Assembly (NCBI RefSeq): GCF_050587525.1
Contig: NZ_JBOBFT010000001.1
Coordinates: 558,001-622,000 of the forward strand
Direction of reading: 5' to 3'
Source of the DNA: Plantibacter sp050587525
GTDB taxonomy: Bacteria; Actinomycetota; Actinomycetes; Actinomycetales; Microbacteriaceae
DNA: 64,000 nucleotides
Shown: positions 8,404-16,162 of the stretch, in pieces
Position numbering within the stretch: the stretch's first letter is position 1
How the letters are laid out: each line of letters opens with the position of its first letter
Notes under the pieces: model-generated
Told to the model about the DNA's origin: nothing
Databases searched by the model: none
What the model saw: the letters and a program-made list of their open reading frames with translations, nothing else
Made by a program: the position numbers and the translations under genes

Positions 8404-9726
8404 CTACCGGTGGGTGGCGTCGGGTGCGGTGGTGGGGGTGGGTGCTGCTGTGGGGTGGAGAGCTGTGGGTGGGTCGGTGACCGGCGCGGCCTGGTCGGTC
8501 GCCCCCGTTGTGGCGGACGCCGTTCCGGCGACGGTCCGCGCCGCGAAGTAGGCGACGAGGTCCGGCTCGAGCGGCGGGATGTCGATCGGCACAGAGCCGG
8601 AGCGGAGCGAACGGGTGGCGAGCGCGCCGGCTGCGACGGCTTCGCGGGCGGCGACGGGCGAGAGCGTGGTGGGTTTTCCATCGGCCACGAAGGCGAGGAA
8701 TTCGAGCATCGTGTCGACGTCGGCGTCCTCATGGCCGAGCTCGACGCCTTCGATGGGGTACTCCACGTCGCCTTCGACGGACCAGTTCCGGCGCGTGTTC
8801 CACACCTTGACCACGCCGCCGGCCGTGTCGCCCACGTTCTCGAGGCGTCCTTCCGTGCCGATCACGGTGTAGTTGCGCCAGTAGTCCGGGGTGAAGTGGC
8901 ACTGTTCGTAGCTCGCGGAGATGCCGCCTTCGAGGGTCATGAGCACCATCGACACGTCTTCGACGTCGACCACGGGGTTCAGGCCGGTCTGCGATGCCGG
9001 CGGCCAGTTGTCGTAGGAGAACCAGTCGCTCATCATCTCGCCGCTGCGGTCACGGCGGTCCTCGATGTCGCCGTAGACGGCGAGCGACCCCATCCCGACG
9101 ACGCGACGCGTGTACGCCCCGGCGAGCATGTGGATGACGTCGAGGTCGTGGCTGGCCTTCTGCAGGAGGAGCGAGTTCACCCGGCTGCGATCCGCGTGCC
9201 AGTCCTTGAAATAGTAGTCGCCGCCGTTGCCGACGAAGTGGCGCACCCACACGGCTTTGACCTCGCCGATCTCTCCCCGCTCGATGATGCCGTGCATCAG
9301 CCGGACGACCGCCGCGTGACGGAAGTTGTGGCCGATGTAGAGCGGCGTCCCCGTCTCGTACGCGGTGCGGAGGACGGCGTCGGCGCCTTCGACATCGATC
9401 GCGAGGGGCTTCTCGAGGTACACCGCGATGCCGGCCCTGAGCAGGTCGATCGCGAGGTCGACGTGGGTCCAGTCCGGGGTCGTGACGATGGCCGCGTCGA
9501 CTGCGCCGGCCTCGATCATCGAGGTGTGGGAGTCGTAGACGGCGATGTCGTCCCCGAACTCGGCGCGTGCGCGTCCCCGGCCGGCCTCGGTGGTGTCCGC
9601 GGCCGCCACGAGACGTGCGCCCGTGGGGCTCAACGCGATGTGATGGGCGATGTAGGCGCGCTGGCCGGTGCCGATGACGCCGACCCGGAGGGCCTTCGTC
9701 GTGTCGCTCGATGGGGTGGGGTTCAC
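8404..9726 (-). CDS. Gfo/Idh/MocA-family NAD(P)-dependent oxidoreductase
   Basis: 440-aa sugar or inositol dehydrogenase-like enzyme. The N-terminal Rossmann fold carries GVIGTGQRAYIAHH, EKPLAIDVEGADA contains the family Glu-Lys-Pro motif, and NHNF-like HNFRHAA follows. The C-terminal alpha/beta domain has DWHADRSR and LLLQKASHDLDVIHMLAG, with the His-Asp pair typical of the active site. The last 40 residues are an Ala/Thr/Pro tail absent from most relatives. First gene of the minus-strand SBP-MalF-MalG operon, so it probably oxidises the imported sugar or a glycoside (GH109-like oxidative glycosidase activity is also possible). GTG start with a weak GGA upstream. Confidence 0.85.
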   Translation of the reverse strand: MNPTPSSDTTKALRVGVIGTGQRAYIAHHIALSPTGARLVAAADTTEAGRGRARAEFGDDIAVYDSHTSMIEAGAVDAAIVTTPDWTHVDLAIDLLRAGIAVYLEKPLAIDVEGADAVLRTAYETGTPLYIGHNFRHAAVVRLMHGIIERGEIGEVKAVWVRHFVGNGGDYYFKDWHADRSRVNSLLLQKASHDLDVIHMLAGAYTRRVVGMGSLAVYGDIEDRRDRSGEMMSDWFSYDNWPPASQTGLNPVVDVEDVSMVLMTLEGGISASYEQCHFTPDYWRNYTVIGTEGRLENVGDTAGGVVKVWNTRRNWSVEGDVEYPIEGVELGHEDADVDTMLEFLAFVADGKPTTLSPVAAREAVAAGALATRSLRSGSVPIDIPPLEPDLVAYFAARTVAGTASATTGATDQAAPVTDPPTALHPTAAPTPTTAPDATHR

Positions 9727-9763
9727 TCGATCACATCCGCTTCCTTGCGTGAAGTTGATTCAT

Positions 9764-9815
9764 ATGATGCCAAAACGATCATGAAATGACAATAGTGGCT
9801 GATCGAATGAGCACA
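9764..9815 (-). promoter_or_regulatory. Candidate promoter of the Gfo/Idh-SBP operon
   Basis: Read on the minus strand, TTGTCA (9792-9787) and CATCAT (9769-9764) are spaced by 17 bp, about 40 bp upstream of the GTG start. An ATCATGA/TCATATGAT-like symmetry and an AATGAGCAC element lie within 25 bp, resembling the TGAGC half-sites near the DeoR gene at 23.7 kb. No regulator is adjacent. Confidence 0.35.
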
Positions 9816-9945
9816 AACGTCGCCGCGAAGAGTTCACACCGCCGAAACATCCGGGGCGGAGTCCCCACCCCACCCCGCCTCTCGGAACGTCGCAGGGGCG
9901 ATGATGGACCCCCGGGGCGTCATTGCGTCTTGCATGATTGACATT

Positions 9946-9973
9946 TGTGGTACTATTTCTGTGGTACCATTTT
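9946..9973. promoter_or_regulatory. Tandem 14-bp direct repeats upstream of the toxin remnant
   Basis: TGTGGTACTATTTC is followed directly by TGTGGTACCATTTT, two copies of a 14-bp unit immediately before the ATG at 9976, with TTGACA just upstream. Ribbon-helix-helix antitoxins typically bind such spaced repeats, so this is a probable autoregulatory operator. Confidence 0.5.
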
Positions 9974-9975
9974 TG

Positions 9976-10095
9976 ATGGCAATTCGATGGAGCGACAGCT
10001 CACAGAAACACGGCGTTCCGCGCGAAGATGCCATATATGCGATGACGCATGCAGAAGGATCCGATGAACTCGACGGAGCACGAAGGAGAGACGAC
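9976..10095 (+). pseudogene. Remnant of a small toxin gene (N-terminus only), fused in frame to the antitoxin
   Basis: Only about 25 residues of toxin character survive: MAIRWSDSSQKHGVPREDAI then YAMTHAE. They align with FDWADSAEKH near the start of the intact 110-aa protein at 17102 (W-D-S-KH spacing identical). The expected downstream half (GPARDGxLLEV and the FHVxxLRPK end) is missing, and the frame instead runs without a stop through a short stretch into the antitoxin. An internal deletion is the simplest explanation. The short product alone would not be an active toxin. Confidence 0.6.
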
Positions 10096-10416
10096 ATGAC
10101 CGACTACGACGAACTCGCCCGGCGCGCCGAGCAGGGTGGACTGCTCCCGAAGGGCACTGCACTCCGGGGCACTGACGCCGCTGAATCGGCTCAGAGGCTC
10201 CTCATCGATGCCACCGGAGCAGACACCTTGGAGGCCGCGGTCACGATTGCACGCGGACGACCGCGTCTCGAAGCCGCTGCCCCGTCCGCTGTCACCTGGA
10301 AGGTTCGCACCACCTCCGTACTCGATGAGGAAGCACGGAAGGCGGCGAAGGCGCGAGGTGTAACCGTGTCGCAGCTCGTCCGCGACGCGGTCGCGTCCTA
10401 CCTCCGGGCCGGCTGA
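10096..10416 (+). CDS. Ribbon-helix-helix antitoxin (orphan)
   Basis: 106-aa protein. The N-terminal part (YDELARRAEQGGLLPKG) resembles the toxin-binding arm of the second module at 17431. GRPRLE marks a central linker, and the C-terminal 40 residues (KVRTTSVLDEEARKAAKARG, then VTVSQLVRDAVASYL) form a CopG/RHH-type DNA-binding fold. ATG 10096 has GAAGGAG 7 bp upstream. Its toxin partner is truncated (9976-10095), so it is now an orphan that could still repress its operator at 9946 or neutralise a related toxin elsewhere. Continuous translation from 9976 would give a 146-aa fusion. Confidence 0.7.
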   Translation: MTDYDELARRAEQGGLLPKGTALRGTDAAESAQRLLIDATGADTLEAAVTIARGRPRLEAAAPSAVTWKVRTTSVLDEEARKAAKARGVTVSQLVRDAVASYLRAG

Positions 10417-10506
10417 CGCAGCTCTCGGCTCCCAGCGGCCGGGCTCCCGGACGCGCTACACCAAGACCGACAACCGCTTATCGGCCTTCGCCGCCGACCG
10501 CAGCGT

Positions 10507-11400
10507 TCAAGCGGTGCCGAGCTCGGCAGCCACGAGGGACCGCAACCACCGGTGCGCGGCGTCATCGTTGTGGCGCACGTGCCAGTTCATGACGACCGCC
10601 ACATCCGGCATCTCGAACGGAAGCGGCTTCGCGACGAGGCCGTATGCAGCGACGTCCGCCGCGCAGACCGACTCCGGGACGATCACGAGGGCGTCCGTCC
10701 CACTCGCGATGCGGAGGGCCGCCGTGCTCGTCGGCGCGGATGCCACCACACGACGGGACTCCCCCGCCTCGGCGAGCAGCGCATCGATCGGGTCGTCGAG
10801 GCGGCCACGCCGGGAGACGATGACGTGGTCCGCGCGAGCGAATCGGCGCACGGTCATCGACTCTGCCGCCAGCGGATGCTCCGGCCGCATGACGACCACC
10901 ATGCCACCGCTGCCGATCGTGGTCGAAGCGATGTCCGCCGTGGCACCCGGCGCCGAGCCGATCTCGACGTCGGTGCGCCCCGATCGCAGGCCGTCCTCGT
11001 CCGACTCCGATTCCGCGAGGAACCGGAGCCGGACGTTCGGCGCCTCTCGCTGCACGCGCGCGATGAGGCGGGGCGCGAGCGCGTTCGTCAGCGCATCGTG
11101 GCAGCGGAGGGTGAAGGTCGCGTCGAGCTCGTCGAGGTGTAACTCGCGTTCCGGCGACAGCACCGCCCGCGCCTGTTCGACGAGCGCATGGACCCGGTCC
11201 CGGACGGCGACCGCATAGGGCGTGGGAACCATGGAACGACCCGAGCGGACGAGGATGCCGTCGCCGGTCTCCACTCTGATCCGCGCGAGTGTCCGACTCA
11301 TCGCCGGCTGCGAGAGGTGCAGCCGTTCAGCGGCTCCGCCGACGCTTCCTTCTTCGAGAAGGGCGTCGAGCGCTGTCAGCAGATTGAGATCGATGTGCAC
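10507..11400 (-). CDS. LysR-family transcriptional regulator
   Basis: 297-aa regulator. The winged HTH is in residues 1-60 (HIDLNLLTALDALLEEGSVG, then AAERLHLSQPAMSRTLARIR). The effector-binding domain from about 90 contains FTLRCHDALTNALAP and the typical LysR beta-alpha layout. I choose the GTG at 11400, because relatives begin at VHIDLNLL; an ATG 27 bp upstream (11427) adds a cysteine-rich extension and has no better ribosome site. Divergent from the IMPase-like gene with about 105 bp between them, the usual arrangement for a LysR target. Confidence 0.82.
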   Translation of the reverse strand: MHIDLNLLTALDALLEEGSVGGAAERLHLSQPAMSRTLARIRVETGDGILVRSGRSMVPTPYAVAVRDRVHALVEQARAVLSPERELHLDELDATFTLRCHDALTNALAPRLIARVQREAPNVRLRFLAESESDEDGLRSGRTDVEIGSAPGATADIASTTIGSGGMVVVMRPEHPLAAESMTVRRFARADHVIVSRRGRLDDPIDALLAEAGESRRVVASAPTSTAALRIASGTDALVIVPESVCAADVAAYGLVAKPLPFEMPDVAVVMNWHVRHNDDAAHRWLRSLVAAELGTA

Positions 11401-11505
11401 GGAGGTAATAGTACAGCTGCAAAACATGCATTTGATGTTATATCCAGCGAGGCGTTGACTGGTCTCACCGGACACCCGGTCCGGCCCAGTCGAAAGGAAC
11501 GGCTC

Positions 11506-12339
11506 ATGCCGAACACGCTCATCTCCAGCACCGTCAACCCGCAGCTCGCCGAGGACACGGCTCTGCTCGCCGACATCACCAGCGCGCTCGTCGCCGCGGG
11601 CGAGGTCCTGACGGATCGGTTCCCGCAGGTCCCTGCTCTCGCCACTGGCGAGGACGTCGTGCGTGCCATCCATGCCAATGACGAGGCTTCCCTGACCGCA
11701 TTCCGCCCGCGGCTTGAAGCCCTCCGACCCGGTGCCGGCTGGGCGGAGGACGAACTCGAGAGCGGCCCGCTTCCGGAGGGCGAATGGTGGGTCACCGACC
11801 CGGTCGAAGGCAACATCAACCACATCCACGGCATGACCGACTGGGGCGTCACCGCAACGCTCGTCCGCGACCAGGTCCCCGTCGTCACCGTCGTCCACCT
11901 GCCCCTCGCGCACGAGACCTACACGGCGGTCCTCGGCGGCGGCGCATTCCTGAACGGCGCAGCCATCAACGCCTCGATGAAGCAGCACCTGAACGCTGCG
12001 CTCGTCGGCACGGGGCAGGCCTCACCCCTGGAGACGAGCGACACCTTCGCGCGGATCGGCCGCTCCGTCACCGCGATGCTGGATGCCGCCCTCGTACTCC
12101 GCGTCTCCGTGCCGGCGACCCTGCAGTTGATCCACGTCGCGACCGGACGGATGGATGCGTTCTGGCAGCACAGCGCCGTCCGTTCCGGTCTCGTCTCCGG
12201 CGCACTGCTCGTCGCGGAGGCCGGCGGCGTGATCAGTGATCTGGACGGTGGACCGTGGTCGCTGGGGAGCACGGACTTCCTCGCCTCCGCCCCGGCGATC
12301 CACGCCGAGGCCGTGCGCGTCCTCGGCCCGCTGGCCTGA
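11506..12339 (+). CDS. Inositol-monophosphatase-like protein with altered metal site
   Basis: 277-aa member of the IMPase/FIG superfamily. The overall layout is kept: an acidic pair in AEDELESG, the loop WWVTDPVEGNINHIHGMTDW, and a C-terminal WQHSAVRSGLVSGALLVAEA region matching the third metal motif. The diagnostic DPxDGTxN is changed to DPVEGNIN (second Asp to Glu, Gly-Thr to Gly-Asn), and the last motif lacks the usual WDxAAG. So either the metal chemistry or the substrate differs from inositol/histidinol phosphatases, or activity is lost. GAAAGGA precedes ATG 11506. Divergent from a LysR gene that probably controls it. Confidence 0.7.
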   Translation: MPNTLISSTVNPQLAEDTALLADITSALVAAGEVLTDRFPQVPALATGEDVVRAIHANDEASLTAFRPRLEALRPGAGWAEDELESGPLPEGEWWVTDPVEGNINHIHGMTDWGVTATLVRDQVPVVTVVHLPLAHETYTAVLGGGAFLNGAAINASMKQHLNAALVGTGQASPLETSDTFARIGRSVTAMLDAALVLRVSVPATLQLIHVATGRMDAFWQHSAVRSGLVSGALLVAEAGGVISDLDGGPWSLGSTDFLASAPAIHAEAVRVLGPLA

Positions 12340-12364
12340 TCCGGCAACGACGACGGTGCAGCGC

Positions 12365-13150
12365 CTACGCGACGATGACCTCGACACCGGCTGCGGCGAG
12401 CGCATCGGCCAGCTCGCCCTCGACCGGCGCATCGGTGATGAGCACGTCGAGTGCGGACAGCGGGCAGATGCGCGCGAACGTGGTCTTCATGAGCTTCGTG
12501 CTGTCGGCGACGACGATGACGCGCTTCGCGACCTTCGCGAACTCCTGACTGACCTCCGCCTCGCCCTCGTGGAGGGTCGTGGCGCCGAACTGGGGACTGA
12601 GGCCGTCGACGCCGAGGATCGCGACGTCGAGGGCGAGCTCGGAGAGCGTGTTCGATACGAGGGAGCCGACGAGCTCGTAGGACTGGCGGCGAGCGACACC
12701 GCCCGTGACGACGATCTTCACGTGCGACCGCACCGACAGTTCGTACGCGATGTTGAGCGCGTTGGTCACGATCGTGATCGCGAACTCGCCGTCGGGGCGC
12801 ACGAGGTGCTCGCTGCGGCCGAGGACCCTGGCCACCTCGCTCGTGGTCGTTCCGCCGTTCAGCCCGACGGAATCGCCGACCGAGATGAGCTTCGCCGCAG
12901 CGGTGGCGATGGCGACCTTCGCCTCGGCCTGCCGCGCGATCTTGTACTGCAGCGGCAACTCGTAGCCGGTGCCGAGCGCGGAGGCGCCGCCGTGGGTGCG
13001 CGTGACCAGCCGCTGTTCGGCGAGCGCCGTGAGATCGCGGCGCGCCGTCGCGTCCGAGACGCCGAGCGCAGCGCCGATCTCGGCGATGGAGACGTTGCCC
13101 CGTTCACTCACGAGTTCGAGGAGGGCGTTCAGTCGCTGTTGCTGCGTCAT
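12365..13150 (-). CDS. DeoR-family sugar-phosphate-responsive repressor
   Basis: 261-aa repressor. The HTH (residues 1-57) has the DeoR signature NVSIAEIGAALGVSDATARR then DLTAL. The C-terminal DeoRC sensor has VGLNGGTTTSEVARVL and the VVVADSTKL motif that contacts a phosphorylated sugar. Divergent from the SIS-ROK-PfkB-aldolase operon with a 164-bp spacer containing three ACGTTT half-sites, so it most likely represses that operon and itself, with release by a sugar-phosphate intermediate. Confidence 0.88.
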   Translation of the reverse strand: MTQQQRLNALLELVSERGNVSIAEIGAALGVSDATARRDLTALAEQRLVTRTHGGASALGTGYELPLQYKIARQAEAKVAIATAAAKLISVGDSVGLNGGTTTSEVARVLGRSEHLVRPDGEFAITIVTNALNIAYELSVRSHVKIVVTGGVARRQSYELVGSLVSNTLSELALDVAILGVDGLSPQFGATTLHEGEAEVSQEFAKVAKRVIVVADSTKLMKTTFARICPLSALDVLITDAPVEGELADALAAAGVEVIVA

Positions 13151-13211
13151 GGGTCCAGCGCAATCGGGTCGGTGGGCGTTCTCACCATCATATGGCGATC
13201 ATTGAACACTC

Positions 13212-13259
13212 ACGTTTGATTGAAATTGACGTTTTAGGCTAGTAATGAGCATTAAACGT
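13212..13259. promoter_or_regulatory. DeoR operator cluster
   Basis: Three related half-sites, ACGTTTGAT (13212), ACGTTTTAG (13229) and ATTAAACGT (13251, inverted), lie in the AT-rich spacer between the DeoR gene and the SIS operon. The inverted orientation of the outer two fits a dimeric repressor. Confidence 0.5.
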
Positions 13260-13314
13260 CCCGTACACTCGTCGCGACGCCATATCTCACGCCAGCCGCA
13301 CCGAAAGGCACCTC

Positions 13315-14196
13315 ATGACCACCACCTTCGTCGCCGCGGAGCTGGCCTCCCAGCCCGAAACCTGGCGCACCGCCGCCGCACTCGCACCGGAGGTCGCCGA
13401 TGTCCTCCCCCAGCCGGGCGAACGCGTCGCCGTCGTCGGCTGCGGCACGAGCTGGTTCATCGCCATGAGCTACGCCGTCCTCCGCGAGCAGGCCGGACTC
13501 GGCGTCACCGACGCCTTCGCCGGATCAGAGTTCCCCGGCGTGCGCGACTACGACCGCATCGTCGCCATCTCCCGCTCCGGAACCACCACCGAGATCATCG
13601 CGCTGCTGAACGCCGTCGACTCCGTCACGACCGTCCTCATCACAGGCGTCCCCGACTCCCCCGGCGCAGCCGCCGCCGACCACGTGGTCTCCCTGCCGTT
13701 CGCCGACGAGCAGTCGGTCGTGCAGACGCGATTCGCGACGAGCACCCTCGCGCTGCTCCGTGCGACGCTCGGCCACGACGTCGAAGCGCTCGCCCGTCAG
13801 GCGGAGACCGCACTCACCATCCCCATCGACGAGTACCTCGATGCGGACCAGGTGAGCTTCGTCGGTGTCGGCGACGCAGTCGGCATCGCCGCGGAAGCCG
13901 CTCTCAAGACGCGTGAGGCCGCGCAGTTCTGGGCTGAGTCCTACCCCGCCATGGACTACCGTCACGGACCGATCGCCATCGCGCAGCCCGGACGCCTGGT
14001 CTGGGTCTTCGGCGAAGCCCCCGTCGGTCTGGCCGAAGAGGTCGAGGCGACCGGCGCCACGTTCGTCCGGCACGAGCTCGACCCCATCGCCGGCCTCATC
14101 GTCGCCCAGCGCTTCGCCATCGCCCTCGCCGAGCGCCGCGGACTCGACCCCGACCACCCCCGCTCGCTCACGCGCTCCGTCATCCTCACGCCGTGA
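13315..14196 (+). CDS. SIS-domain sugar isomerase/deaminase (AgaS-like)
   Basis: 293-aa protein with two tandem SIS domains. The first has the sugar-phosphate loop VVGCGTSWFIAMSYA and SRSGTTTEIIALL; the second has FVGVGDAVGIAAEAALKTRE and SYPAMDYRHGPIA. This resembles AgaS/GlmS-isomerase-type enzymes that interconvert amino-sugar 6-phosphates and ketose 6-phosphates. First gene of a four-gene operon with 4-bp overlaps throughout (SIS, ROK kinase, PfkB kinase, class II aldolase). The context favours galactosamine-6-P to tagatose-6-P conversion. There is no N-acetyl deacetylase in the window, so free hexosamine or another sugar remains possible. Confidence 0.8.
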   Translation: MTTTFVAAELASQPETWRTAAALAPEVADVLPQPGERVAVVGCGTSWFIAMSYAVLREQAGLGVTDAFAGSEFPGVRDYDRIVAISRSGTTTEIIALLNAVDSVTTVLITGVPDSPGAAAADHVVSLPFADEQSVVQTRFATSTLALLRATLGHDVEALARQAETALTIPIDEYLDADQVSFVGVGDAVGIAAEAALKTREAAQFWAESYPAMDYRHGPIAIAQPGRLVWVFGEAPVGLAEEVEATGATFVRHELDPIAGLIVAQRFAIALAERRGLDPDHPRSLTRSVILTP

Positions 14197-15116
14197 CCGG
14201 AGGCCCCACTGCTCGAAACGCTGCCGGCGCCACCGTCGGCGGGAGCACCGTCGTCGGCATCGACGTCGGCGGCACGAGCATCAAAGCGAGCCTGTTCCGT
14301 GGCGGCGATCGGCTCGGCCACTGGCGTGAGGCGACACCGCAGGGCGACCCGACCGGCCTCACCCTGCGCGACGCCGTCCTGCGTCTCGTCGAGCAGGCAC
14401 GGACGGTCGCGCCGGTCGACGCCGTCGGCCTCGTCGTCCCCGGCGTCGTCGACGAGGAGCGCGGCGTCTGCGTCCAGGCGATCAATCTCGGCTGGATCGA
14501 TCTGGACGTCACCTCGCAGTTCACGGACGTGATCGACGTGCCGCTCGCCTTCGGGCAGGACGTCCGAGCGGGCGCCCTCGCCGAAGCGGTCTCCGGCGCT
14601 GCCCGCGACGCCGACGGCTCCGTCGTGTTCATCCCGGTCGGCACCGGACTCGCGAGCGCTCTCGTGCTCGACGGCGTCCCGCTCGCCGCCGGAGGCTGGG
14701 CCGGCGAGATCGGCCAGTTCGTCCTGCCGAGCGGTCCCTTCGCCGGGCTGCGAGTCGAGGAGATCGCCTCCGCATCCGCCGTCGCCAGACGATCCGGGCT
14801 GCCCGATGCGAGAACGGCCGCCGAACGCGTCGCTGCGGGCGATGCCGAGGTCGTCGCGATTTGGACGGACGCCGTCGAGGTGCTGGCGGACGCCATCGCC
14901 TGGACCGCCGCCGTCGTCGCCCCGTCCGTCGTGGTGATCGGCGGTGGGCTCGCCCTCGCGGGACCGCTGCTCCTCGATCCCTTGCGAACCGCGGTCGACG
15001 CGCGACTCGGCATCCTCCGCTCGCCGTCCATCGTGCAGGCGGCCCACGGAGATGAAGCCGGGGTCATCGGCGCCGGCCTCCTCGCCGAACGAGCCCTCCT
15101 CGGACGACGATCGTGA
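14193..15116 (+). CDS. ROK-family sugar kinase-like protein lacking the zinc motif
   Basis: 307-aa ATP-dependent hexose kinase fold. The phosphate loop IDVGGTSIKASLF lies near residues 23-36, the adenosine loop near PVGTGLASALVL, and VIGGGLALAGP is in the C-terminal half. The ROK zinc signature (GHxxV followed by CxCGxxGCxE) is absent: the region reads GEIGQFVLPSGPFAGLRVEE with no cysteines. It is therefore a divergent ROK protein, or a BadF-like relative. GTG 14193 overlaps the SIS stop (GTGA). It probably phosphorylates the incoming hexose or hexosamine at O6 ahead of the SIS enzyme. Confidence 0.75.
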   Translation: MTGGPTARNAAGATVGGSTVVGIDVGGTSIKASLFRGGDRLGHWREATPQGDPTGLTLRDAVLRLVEQARTVAPVDAVGLVVPGVVDEERGVCVQAINLGWIDLDVTSQFTDVIDVPLAFGQDVRAGALAEAVSGAARDADGSVVFIPVGTGLASALVLDGVPLAAGGWAGEIGQFVLPSGPFAGLRVEEIASASAVARRSGLPDARTAAERVAAGDAEVVAIWTDAVEVLADAIAWTAAVVAPSVVVIGGGLALAGPLLLDPLRTAVDARLGILRSPSIVQAAHGDEAGVIGAGLLAERALLGRRS

Positions 15117-16162
15117 ACTCGCGCATCCGACCCGTCGTGGTCATCACCCCCAATCCTGCGATCGACGTGAGCTACCTCGTCGAAACGCTCGCGCTCGGCG
15201 AGACGAACCGCGTCGCCGGCGTCCGGAAACGACCCGGTGGCAAGGGCGTGAACGTCGCGCTGGCGCTCCAGGCCATCGGCGTGCCGACCCGCTCGGTCCT
15301 GCCCCTCGGCGGCGGAGCAGGCGACTGGATGATCGCGTCACTCGCCGAGGCGGGTCTCGACGCCGTCGCCGTCCCCATCGCCGCCGAGACGCGCACGACC
15401 GTCGCCGTCATCGAGGACCACCGCCACCCCACACTCCTCAACGAGGCCGGGCCGGTGCTGACTCCCGACGAGTGGGACGCCGTGATCGATCGGCTCCGCG
15501 AGACGCTCACCGACGCATCGATGCTCATCGTCTCCGGTTCACTCCCGCCCGACGCCCCTGCGAACACGGTCGGCCGGTTCGTCGCCGCGGCGCACGACGC
15601 CGGTGTGCCGGTGCTCGTGGATGCGAGCGGCCCGGCACTCCTCGCCGCAGCCCGTGCAGGTGCGGACATCCTGAAGCCCAATGAGCACGAGCTCACCGAG
15701 GCCGTCGGGATCGCGGAGCCGTCCGAGGCTGCGGCGGCACTGCTGGCGATGGCGAGGTCTGGCGGGGCCGGCCCGTTGTCGAATGCGTCTGCGGATGCTG
15801 CTCTCGTCTCGCTCCCCCAGCTCACCGGCCGTCTCGTCGTCGTCTCGCGCGGCGCCGACGGCATCGTCGCCTTCGACGACACCGACCGCATCGAGATCCC
15901 TGCGGTCCGTGGTGTGTCCGGCAATCCGACGGGTGCCGGCGACGCTGCCACGGCTGGCCTGGCGGCAGCCCTCCTCGACGGCGACGCAATCGCCGTCGCC
16001 CTCCGCCGTGCCGCCGCGCTCGGCGCCGCCGCCGTGCTGCGCCCGGTCGCAGGTGAGGTCGACGTGGACGCCTACCGTGCCTTCCTCGCTCGTCCGGACT
16101 CGTCACCCACCCCATCCCGAACCACTCAGCACCACGCGATCACTGGAGACGCACTCTCATGA
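15113..16162 (+). CDS. PfkB-family tagatose-6-phosphate / fructose-1-phosphate kinase (LacC/FruK type)
   Basis: 349-aa phosphosugar kinase. The N-terminal TPNPAIDVSYLV and GGKGVNVALALQAIG are typical of the LacC/FruK/PfkB subgroup. The C-terminal SGNPTGAGDAATAG carries the catalytic Asp of the GAGD anion hole, with PTGAGD replacing the usual TVGAGD. It would make tagatose-1,6-bisphosphate (or fructose-1,6-bisphosphate) for the aldolase immediately downstream. GTG 15113 overlaps the ROK stop by 4 bp, and its own stop overlaps the aldolase start by 4 bp. The last 20 residues are a Pro/Ser/Thr tail. Confidence 0.85.
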   Translation: MNSRIRPVVVITPNPAIDVSYLVETLALGETNRVAGVRKRPGGKGVNVALALQAIGVPTRSVLPLGGGAGDWMIASLAEAGLDAVAVPIAAETRTTVAVIEDHRHPTLLNEAGPVLTPDEWDAVIDRLRETLTDASMLIVSGSLPPDAPANTVGRFVAAAHDAGVPVLVDASGPALLAAARAGADILKPNEHELTEAVGIAEPSEAAAALLAMARSGGAGPLSNASADAALVSLPQLTGRLVVVSRGADGIVAFDDTDRIEIPAVRGVSGNPTGAGDAATAGLAAALLDGDAIAVALRRAAALGAAAVLRPVAGEVDVDAYRAFLARPDSSPTPSRTTQHHAITGDALS

